Assembly (NCBI GenBank): GCA_035478375.1
Contig: DATIJQ010000027.1
Span: 1-7,866 of the forward strand
Direction: 5' to 3'
DNA: 7,866 nucleotides
DNA from: DASTDY01 sp035478375
GTDB lineage: Bacteria > Patescibacteriota > Saccharimonadia > Saccharimonadales > EFPC-124
Position 1 is the stretch's first letter; the number at the start of each line of letters is the position of its first letter. A program made the position numbers and the translations under genes. This document shows positions 1 through 5,201 of this stretch, piece after piece. The notes beneath the pieces were generated by a model that saw nothing but the letters and a program-made list of their open reading frames with translations, had not been told where the DNA came from and ran no database searches.

Positions 1-1146
1 TTATTGATTGGGTTGGGCGCGCTGCTCAGCTTTACATTTGTTGGTGTTACGCATGCCAGTGACGTGCGTATGGGCGATAAGTCAACTGTGGCAACTAGCG
101 AAACAATCGATAGCAGTTTGTTCATTACCGGGCAAGATGTGCTGGTTGCTGGCACCGTCAAAGGTGACGTGTATTGCTTGGGTGCAAATGTCAAGATTAT
201 TGGTACAGTCGAAGGTGATGTTATGTGCGCCGGCCAAAGTGTTCTGGTCGCTGGCAAAGTCGAAGGTAATGTGCGTGTTGCTGCGCAGCAAGTCGATATT
301 GCAGCTGATGTAAGTGGTGACGCAACGCTTGTGGGCGACTCTGTCGTGCTTGGCAATGACGGTCATATTGGGCGTGATCTTACCGTTGGTGGTAACCATA
401 TAAGTCTCGAAGGCACTATTGGCCGCGACGTCATGGCAAAAAGCCAAAAATTCACGCTGGCTGGCAGCGTTGGTCGTACTGTGGGTGTAAACGCTGGCTC
501 CATTATGTTAGCTGCAACCGCGCACATTGGCGGTGATTTTAATTATAAGAGCAAAAACGAAGCCGGTGTTTCTAAAACGTCTATCATTAACGGTAGTACA
601 CATTACACGCCAGACACTACAAATCAGACTATCGAAACCGTCCGTTCGGTAATGGCTAACGCGTTCTTTATGCTTATTGCGCTGCTGATCCTTGGCTGGG
701 CATTGGTATTGGCTGTGCCGCGCAAAGTTGACACTGCAAGCCAAACATTGCAAAAACGACCGTTCGCTAGCTTTGGACTTGGTGTGCTGGCTGTTATTGC
801 AACGCCAGTGGTTAGCGTCGCCTTATTTATAACAGGAGTGGGATTGCCACTTGGACTTGTTATGCTGGCTGCTTGGTTGATTTCGCTCATGGTGGCACTA
901 CCTGTTGCTGGCTATGCTTGTGGCTGGCTGTTAACGCGCCAGTTTAATTGGCCGGCACGCGGACGCCGCTTAGCAAATATGACTATTGGTGTAGCCTTAC
1001 TTGTTGTCATTAGTGTCATACCTGCAATTGGCCCAGCGGCACTACTGCTTGCAGGTGCTGCGGGTGTTGGTGCGCTTGTTGGTGCAGCTAAAGAGAACAG
1101 AATGGTACCTGTAGTGAGCACCAAAGCAAAAAAGGCAAAGTCGTGA
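1..1146 (+). CDS. Bactofilin-like (polymer-forming) beta-helix protein with C-terminal membrane domain, 5' partial
   Basis: The reading frame is open at base 1 (first codon TTA) and ends at TGA 1144-1146. A TTG at 4-6 is possible but unlikely as the start: the visible N-terminus is the hydrophobic core of a signal peptide ending near a T-H-A/S-D cleavage site, and it lacks the usual basic residues, so the true start lies upstream. Numbering from the TTG, residues about 33-180 are nine rungs of 17-19 residues with the pattern G-x-V-x-G-D-V (starts near 33, 50, 67, 84, 101, 120, 137, 154, 173), typical of bactofilin/DUF583 right-handed beta-helices. Residues 217-238, 256-310 and 326-361 are hydrophobic, probably four or more membrane passes. 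The tail is Lys-rich. With a signal peptide, the helix should lie outside the membrane, unlike classical cytosolic bactofilins. It probably acts as an envelope scaffold; the function is inferred. The downstream cupredoxin gene overlaps it by four bases. Confidence 0.8.
   Translation, partial: LLIGLGALLSFTFVGVTHASDVRMGDKSTVATSETIDSSLFITGQDVLVAGTVKGDVYCLGANVKIIGTVEGDVMCAGQSVLVAGKVEGNVRVAAQQVDIAADVSGDATLVGDSVVLGNDGHIGRDLTVGGNHISLEGTIGRDVMAKSQKFTLAGSVGRTVGVNAGSIMLAATAHIGGDFNYKSKNEAGVSKTSIINGSTHYTPDTTNQTIETVRSVMANAFFMLIALLILGWALVLAVPRKVDTASQTLQKRPFASFGLGVLAVIATPVVSVALFITGVGLPLGLVMLAAWLISLMVALPVAGYACGWLLTRQFNWPARGRRLANMTIGVALLVVISVIPAIGPAALLLAGAAGVGALVGAAKENRMVPVVSTKAKKAKS
100..543 (+). repeat. Imperfect 51-57 nt in-frame tandem repeats encoding beta-helix rungs
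   Basis: Nine degenerate in-frame units, mostly 51 bases long (17 residues), with two of 57 bases. Each encodes a G-x-V-x-G-D-V type rung. The second, third and fourth units (codons 50, 67 and 84) are most alike in protein sequence. DNA identity between units is modest, so this is an old protein repeat rather than a recent tandem expansion. Confidence 0.7.
1131..1135 (+). promoter_or_regulatory. Shine-Dalgarno-like site for the cupredoxin gene
   Basis: AAAGG lies seven bases before the GTG at 1143, inside the 3' end of the upstream gene. It supports the GTG start and suggests that internal operon genes use SD-type initiation. Confidence 0.5.
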
Positions 1147-1571
1147 AAAAATACATTATTATTGCAATAGTCGCCGTTGTTGTAGTCGGCGGTGGCATTG
1201 CGTTTGTTATGTCGATGCACAGTAACCAGACTTCTGGCAGTGGCGCATCTAATTCGCAAGGCACGCCGGTCGCAGACGTTACTGATATGACCGGTCAAAA
1301 GCAAGCCGCAGTTACCATGCATGATCTGTCGTTTAGCCCTGCAAATATAAAAATTAAAAAAGGTACTACAGTAACGTGGACCAACCAAGATACAGTCGCG
1401 CATAACGTTGTTGCCGCCGATGCAGGTAACACCGGCGGCTTGCCAACCGACGCCGCAACCTTTGGTCATGGCGGTACGTTTAGCTTTACGTTTAACCAGA
1501 CAGGCACGTTTAGTTACCTCTGTATACCGCACCGTGCTTTTATGCACGGCAGTGTCCAGGTAGTTGACTAG
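1143..1571 (+). CDS. Membrane-anchored cupredoxin (plastocyanin/amicyanin-like type-1 copper protein)
   Basis: A 142-residue protein starting at GTG, whose last two bases form part of the upstream TGA stop (GTGA overlap), so translation is probably coupled. Residues 4-24 form one N-terminal hydrophobic anchor, followed by a Ser/Gly/Asn linker to about residue 50 and a single cupredoxin domain from about 56 to 142. Type-1 copper ligands are visible: His87 in the A-H-N-V strand, then Cys127, His130 and Met134 in Y-L-C-I-P-H-R-A-F-M-H-G. The Cys-to-His spacing is standard. His-to-Met has three intervening residues, one more than amicyanin (H-x2-M) and one fewer than plastocyanin (H-x4-M). There is no lipobox, so the anchor is probably an uncleaved signal. 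The protein should sit on the outer face and carry one electron per copper; its partner could be the reductase encoded immediately downstream. Copper binding is well supported; the partner is inferred. Confidence 0.88.
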   Translation: MKKYIIIAIVAVVVVGGGIAFVMSMHSNQTSGSGASNSQGTPVADVTDMTGQKQAAVTMHDLSFSPANIKIKKGTTVTWTNQDTVAHNVVAADAGNTGGLPTDAATFGHGGTFSFTFNQTGTFSYLCIPHRAFMHGSVQVVD

Positions 1572-1575
1572 CCGC

Positions 1576-2925
1576 ATGAGTCGCTCGGTTAAAAAATGGC
1601 TCGCCTGGGGTCTCTGGGCGGTCAACCTTGCGATTATTATATGGTTTTGGGTGACCGGCAACGCACGTATAGAACTCGCAAGTGGTGATCTTGTTGCCGT
1701 TTGGCACGCTTTTGCGCGTTTGTTTGGTTTGCTTGCCACCTTTTGTGCGCTAACGCAATTTGTGCTCATGGGACGCGCTGGTTGGTTGGAGCCAATTTTT
1801 GGCATGGATCGTTTGGCGATTTTTCATCGGCGCAACGGCATTGCGACAATTTTGCTAATTCTTGCGCACTCAATTTCGATTGTTATTACTCATGCGCTGC
1901 TGACTGGTCGGGGACTAGCCGGCGGCGTTGAACTTACTTTTGGCTTGCCCTACATTTGGTGGGCGGCGATCGCCGAAGCACTGTTTATAATAACCGTCGG
2001 CACCTCAATTTTTATTGTGCGCAAACACCTTAAATTTGAGTGGTGGTATACCGTGCACTGGTGTAACTACGCGGCGATTGTCATTGTGCCGTTCCACCAA
2101 TTGGCGAATGGTGACGATTTAGTGAGCAACCCAATCTTCCGTTACTACTGGATTAGCATCTACGTTTTTGCTGCGCTCAATATGATTATTTGGCGGTTCG
2201 GTCGCACGATTTGGTTGTATTGGCGTCACGAATTTAAGGTCGAAAAGGTCATACAAGAGACACCAAACGCAACATCCGTATACTTTACTGGCAAAAATCT
2301 ACAAACATTCACCGCTAAAGCCGGCCAGTTTATTTTGGTGCGATTTTTTGACAAGCAGCGAGTGTGGCAAGAACATCCATTTTCGTTATCTATGCTGCCA
2401 AATAAGGATCATTTTAGAATCACCGTACGGCAACTTGGCGATTTTACCAACGCCGTGCCGACCATAAAACCAGGCACGCCCGTGTGGGTTAGCGGCCCAT
2501 TTGGTGCTTTTACGCACGAGTTGCAAACCAAGCAAAAAGTGCTTTACATTGCCGGTGGTATTGGCATTACACCTATTCGGTCTATGATCGAAGAACGCGC
2601 TCATCGCGCCCAAAACAACACCGCAATCTTGCTGTATGGCAACCGGACCCAACAAGATACGGCGCTTATGGGCGAGCTCACCAGCCTGGCAGCCAAAATT
2701 ACTATGCCAATGTATAACGTGCTGAGCGACCAAAAAGGCTACGCCGGTGAAGTGGGTTTTATTGACAAGCAAAAGATTGAGCGGCTCGTACCTGATATTG
2801 CCCAGCGCGATATATTTTTATGCGGTCCGCCACCCATGATGACCGGCATCAAAAAAGTCCTTGCCGAACTGGGTGTGCCAGCAAGCCAGGTGCATTACGA
2901 GCGATTTGCATTAGATAAAAAATAA
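1576..2925 (+). CDS. Ferric-reductase/NADPH-oxidase-like transmembrane flavocytochrome
   Basis: A 449-residue protein from ATG 1576, four bases after the cupredoxin stop; an in-frame TTG at 1564 would add four residues. The N-terminal half has about six membrane segments (roughly 8-26, 40-65, 87-107, 126-149, 158-176, 188-208). Two histidine pairs, His84/His98 (13 between) and His161/His174 (12 between), match the bis-haem ligands of the ferric reductase/NOX family. The cytosolic half is a ferredoxin-NADP reductase module: FAD motif H-P-F-S-L-S (267-272), nucleotide motif G-G-I-G-I-T-P (327-333), C-G-P-P-P-M (416-421) and a C-terminal Y-E-R-F (441-444). It should pass electrons from NAD(P)H through FAD and two haems to an outside acceptor: O2, Fe(III)/Cu(II), or the adjacent cupredoxin. 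There is no EF-hand or other extra domain, as in compact bacterial NOX enzymes. Its distant relative MsrQ lacks the flavin half, so it does not fit. The family is secure; the substrate is not. Confidence 0.87.
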   Translation: MSRSVKKWLAWGLWAVNLAIIIWFWVTGNARIELASGDLVAVWHAFARLFGLLATFCALTQFVLMGRAGWLEPIFGMDRLAIFHRRNGIATILLILAHSISIVITHALLTGRGLAGGVELTFGLPYIWWAAIAEALFIITVGTSIFIVRKHLKFEWWYTVHWCNYAAIVIVPFHQLANGDDLVSNPIFRYYWISIYVFAALNMIIWRFGRTIWLYWRHEFKVEKVIQETPNATSVYFTGKNLQTFTAKAGQFILVRFFDKQRVWQEHPFSLSMLPNKDHFRITVRQLGDFTNAVPTIKPGTPVWVSGPFGAFTHELQTKQKVLYIAGGIGITPIRSMIEERAHRAQNNTAILLYGNRTQQDTALMGELTSLAAKITMPMYNVLSDQKGYAGEVGFIDKQKIERLVPDIAQRDIFLCGPPPMMTGIKKVLAELGVPASQVHYERFALDKK

Positions 2926-2935
2926 TTTTTGGTGG

Positions 2936-2984
2936 AACCGGCAACCCGGCGCACAGTATGGACCGCGCGCCGGGTGCCGTTTAT
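2936..2984 (+). terminator. Rho-independent terminator of the envelope/redox operon
   Basis: An 8-bp perfect stem, CCCGGCGC (2945-2952) with GCGCCGGG (2967-2974), continues outward through an A-T pair and a GGC/GCC extension with a one-base bulge, then A-A/T-T. The loop is 14 bases. A short TTTAT run follows. It begins about 10 bases after the flavocytochrome stop. The stem is strong but the U-tract is short. Confidence 0.72.
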
Positions 2985-3007
2985 GTAACCGCGAGGGGTG
3001 CGGTTAC
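2985..3007. repeat. Second hairpin, 8-bp perfect inverted repeat
   Basis: GTAACCGC (2985-2992) and GCGGTTAC (3000-3007) form a perfect 8-bp stem around a 7-base loop. It starts right after the T-run of the first hairpin and contains the TAA stop of the minus-strand gene at 3004-3006. It could help end the convergent minus-strand transcript or mark the edge of an inserted segment. No T-tract follows it on either strand, so on its own it is not a typical intrinsic terminator. Confidence 0.6.
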
Positions 3008-3921
3008 AACTGGTGAACTTGGAGAACGTGAGCGAGGTCGCCCTTGATGTACCGCCTCAGTTGGTCTCTTTGCAGCGCGCGGGTATCCAGGCCGTAGCCT
3101 TTAACCCGTGCCGGGAACGCGTTGGTTGCCGGCTTCCAGTCACCTCTGACATTGTGTGCCAGGAGCGGATTGATGAGCAGGATCAGATCGAGATCTGGCG
3201 CATTTTGCGGCAAGACGAACTGCCGCGGCCATGACAGAGAGAACAGGTTAGTGGCGATCTGCCTGGCTTCGTCCGTAACGTAGAGGTTGGGCTCGAAATC
3301 GGCAAGCCACGATTCTACGCTGTCGTTGATGTTGAACTTCTCCGCCATCGTTGCCTTGACCCTTGCGAGGTCAATCTGTAGCGCCGGCGCGAAAACCTGC
3401 AGAACAGCGTTGAAGTAGAGCTCGCGCTCCTCCAGCGTAACCGCGTCGACGTAGGTGCTGTAGGCCTCGAGCGGGCCCGCAGTAAATTCTAACAACACGA
3501 ACAGCAGGAGTTCGGGAAGATCCACCGGATACGTGTTGGCCGCCCACGTGCCATAGCGGTCTTCGAGCGTCACGCTCAGACCACGATGTCTGTTGACGGT
3601 GCTTTCCAACAATACCGGGAACGATTTGTGCTGGAACACCGCCGCGTCCAAGAACGAGACAATCCGAGTGATGTGTTCCAGCGACGCCGCCTGACTCTGC
3701 CGCGTTGACTTGCGCCATTCCTCGCTGTCAACAGCCAGCGCGCGCAGGGCGGCGTTGTGCTCCAACAGCGAAAAGAGGACTGGCGGGCAGGCCAAAATGT
3801 GCAGCAGCGCCTTCAGGATTCCGATCCTGCTGATGCGGTGGTTGAAAACCTGCCGTAGCACGGCCAAGCCTTCGCTAGCTGACTGTTCGTCTATCGGCAA
3901 GTCAGCGAATGTGCGCTTCAT
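3004..3921 (-). CDS. DUF2236-like (MpaB/latex-clearing oxygenase superfamily) protein, probably transferred
   Basis: The start is ATG at 3921, giving 305 residues, because a GGAG lies five bases upstream; an in-frame ATG at 3972 would add 17 residues but has no such site. The protein is mostly helical with no signal peptide. The order of motifs resembles DUF2236: L-L-E-H-N (52-56), a helical stretch with A-A-V-F (93-96), V-N-R-H-R-G (109-114), Y-P-V-D-L-P-E-L-L-L (131-140), P-L-E-A-Y (150-154), T-L-E-E-R-E-L-Y-F (162-170), V-T-D-E-A-R (215-220) and V-K-G-Y-G-L near the end. As I recall the family, a His usually follows the P-E-L-L segment (W-V-H); here the residue is Leu143, so haem binding or catalysis may be lost. 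Family members include haem-dependent oxygenases, but no substrate can be named. Local GC is clearly higher than in the flanks. It lies 62 bases downstream of rarA on the same strand. The family call rests on remembered patterns only. Confidence 0.6.
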   Translation of the reverse strand: MKRTFADLPIDEQSASEGLAVLRQVFNHRISRIGILKALLHILACPPVLFSLLEHNAALRALAVDSEEWRKSTRQSQAASLEHITRIVSFLDAAVFQHKSFPVLLESTVNRHRGLSVTLEDRYGTWAANTYPVDLPELLLFVLLEFTAGPLEAYSTYVDAVTLEERELYFNAVLQVFAPALQIDLARVKATMAEKFNINDSVESWLADFEPNLYVTDEARQIATNLFSLSWPRQFVLPQNAPDLDLILLINPLLAHNVRGDWKPATNAFPARVKGYGLDTRALQRDQLRRYIKGDLAHVLQVHQL

Positions 3922-3926
3922 ACCAT

Positions 3927-3936
3927 CTCCATCCTT
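3927..3936 (-). promoter_or_regulatory. Strong Shine-Dalgarno site fixing the start of the DUF2236-like gene
   Basis: Read on the minus strand, AAGGATGGAG ends five bases before ATG 3921. It contains both AAGGA and GGAG cores. This decides the start at 3921 over the upstream ATG at 3972, and it contrasts with the SD-less starts of neighbouring genes. Confidence 0.7.
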
Positions 3937-3983
3937 CACCTGTGGCGATTTGCCATTCCTATTAGAGCACAATACTCAAATGC

Positions 3984-5156
3984 TTACAAGGCACGCCAGT
4001 TGTGTAGCTCGGGTGGTAAAAAGCCGTTAGTATGCTTAAAATCTGCTTCCCATTTATAGCCTTTTTGGTAACCTAAGTCTTTCATGAGTTTTGTCGGTGC
4101 GTTGCGTAAATGCAGCGGTACGGACAGATTGGGGAAGTCGCGTGCGGCAGTTTGAGCGTTGTACATTGCGTCGGCGACGGTACGTGATTTTTCGCTTTTG
4201 GCCAGTGCCAGTGCGCAGTGGAACAGGTTATACTGGCATTCTGGCATGCCGATTCGTTCTACTGCTTGGAATGTTGCAACCGCCAAACTCATAGCGCCGT
4301 TGCCAGCCAAACCAATGTCTTCGGACGTAAAAATAATCATGCGCCGGGCAATAAATTTTGGATCTTCGCCGGCTTGCAGCATGCGCGCCAAATAATATAA
4401 CGTGGCGCTAACATTGCTGCCGCGCATACTCTTTATAAACGCGCTGATTACGTTGTAGTGCTCCTCCCCATTTTTGTCATAGCCAGGCAACTGTTTTTGC
4501 GCGGCAGTTGTGATGGTGCTTTTTGTAATTTTACCTTTGGTGAGGCTGGCGGCAAGTTCCAAATTGCCGAGTGCCACACGTGCATCGCCGCCAGAAAGCT
4601 CAGCCAACAAATCTGCGGCGTCAGGTTGCAAACGCTTTGCCCATTTTTGTTGGACAGCGGCGCGGTTAATAATCGCCAGAATGTCGTCTTTGGTATGTGA
4701 TTGCAAAACCAACACGCGGCTGCGGCTTAGCAGTGGGCGGATGACTTCAAAGCTGGGGTTTTCGGTCGTTGCGCCAATTAATGTAATTAAACCGCTTTCG
4801 ACATGGGGTAAAAACGCATCTTGTTGGGCTTTGTTAAAACGGTGGATTTCGTCTACGAAAAGCACGGTGCGTTTGCCTTCGGTTTGGTTTTGCTTGGCGC
4901 GTTCGACAACTTTACGGACATCGGCAATGCCGGTGGTCACGGCACTTATTTCTATAAAATCGGCATCAACTTCGCGGGCGATAATACGCGCCAATGTCGT
5001 TTTGCCGCTGCCTGGCGGCCCCCACAGCATTAAACTGACGGGTTGTTTATTTTTAACAATTTGCCGCAAAATTTCGCCATCACCAAGCAAGTGCGCTTGA
5101 CCAATAACGTCGTCGAGCGTTTGCGGTCGCATGCGTTCGGGCAAGGGAATATTCAT
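3984..5156 (-). CDS. rarA: Replication-associated recombination protein A (RarA/MgsA, AAA+ ATPase)
   Basis: A 390-residue cytosolic AAA+ ATPase of the RarA/MgsA/WRNIP1 clamp-loader-like family, which acts at stalled replication forks. From ATG 5156 the protein opens with the typical P-L-P-E-R-M-R-P-x-T-L-D-D-V-I-G-Q. Walker A G-P-P-G-S-G-K-T-T is at 46-54, Walker B L-F-V-D-E-I-H-R-F at 99-107, sensor 1 G-A-T-T-E-N at 128-133, the arginine-finger region S-R-S-R-V at 144-148 and sensor 2 G-G-D-A-R at 189-193. The C-terminal half has the family's S-E-D-I-G-L-A and L-R-N-A-P-T-K-L-M-K blocks. The frame stays open to 5252, but those residues lack family similarity and run through the promoter into gpsA. 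The length is a little below the 420-450 of E. coli and Bacillus enzymes, with a short C-terminus. No SD is seen; a TACAAT lies six bases upstream of the ATG. Confidence 0.96.
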   Translation of the reverse strand: MNIPLPERMRPQTLDDVIGQAHLLGDGEILRQIVKNKQPVSLMLWGPPGSGKTTLARIIAREVDADFIEISAVTTGIADVRKVVERAKQNQTEGKRTVLFVDEIHRFNKAQQDAFLPHVESGLITLIGATTENPSFEVIRPLLSRSRVLVLQSHTKDDILAIINRAAVQQKWAKRLQPDAADLLAELSGGDARVALGNLELAASLTKGKITKSTITTAAQKQLPGYDKNGEEHYNVISAFIKSMRGSNVSATLYYLARMLQAGEDPKFIARRMIIFTSEDIGLAGNGAMSLAVATFQAVERIGMPECQYNLFHCALALAKSEKSRTVADAMYNAQTAARDFPNLSVPLHLRNAPTKLMKDLGYQKGYKWEADFKHTNGFLPPELHNWRAL

Positions 5157-5162
5157 ACTAAC

Positions 5163-5168
5163 ATTGTA
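5163..5168 (-). promoter_or_regulatory. -10 box of rarA, near-leaderless
   Basis: On the minus strand TACAAT spans 5168-5163, with six bases between it and ATG 5156. Transcription starting about seven bases past the box would begin at the A of the ATG. A TTGTAC 19 bases upstream is a weak -35 candidate. No Shine-Dalgarno precedes the ATG. Confidence 0.6.
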
Positions 5169-5185
5169 CCGCCATAAGCGTTTTC

Positions 5186-5194
5186 TGGTACAAT
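5186..5194 (+). promoter_or_regulatory. Extended -10 promoter of gpsA, near-leaderless
   Basis: TGG-TACAAT is an extended -10 (TGn plus a near-consensus hexamer) ending seven bases before ATG 5202, which places the expected transcript start at or one base before the ATG. No convincing -35 at 17 bases and no Shine-Dalgarno are seen. Confidence 0.62.
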
Positions 5195-5201
5195 ATGGGC
5201 A

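Larger units (their letters stand above)
5163..5194. repeat. Inverted repeat joining the divergent rarA and gpsA promoters
   Basis: ATTGTACC (5163-5170) and GGTACAAT (5187-5194) are perfect 8-base inverted arms separated by 16 bases and centred at 5178.5. Each arm contains one gene's -10 TACAAT. The same TTGTAC core sits 19 bases upstream of the opposite -10. It could be a shared operator or simply two back-to-back promoters of the same consensus. Confidence 0.6.

Noticed and set aside
4..6. TTG as the true start of the first gene
   Set aside because: The frame is open through base 1, there is no room to see an RBS, and the N-terminus lacks the basic residues of a signal peptide; the gene is treated as 5' partial.
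912..1805. Long minus-strand open frame (297 codons) opposite the 3' end of the beta-helix gene, the cupredoxin gene and the start of the flavocytochrome gene
   Set aside because: It crosses three well-supported plus-strand genes, has no domain pattern and is rich in Arg, Cys and Thr as expected for an antisense shadow.
2998..3234. Small plus-strand open frame after the terminator
   Set aside because: It lies entirely antisense to the GC-rich minus-strand gene and starts inside a hairpin.
3371..3718. Second minus-strand open frame inside the GC-rich gene
   Set aside because: High GC removes stops in alternative frames. The product is Gly/Arg-rich without recognisable motifs, and the 3004-3921 frame has an SD and a family-like pattern.
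4510..5100. Plus-strand open frame (196 codons) opposite rarA
   Set aside because: rarA on the minus strand has every AAA+ motif across this span; the plus frame shows low-complexity Ser/Ala/Cys and no family signature.
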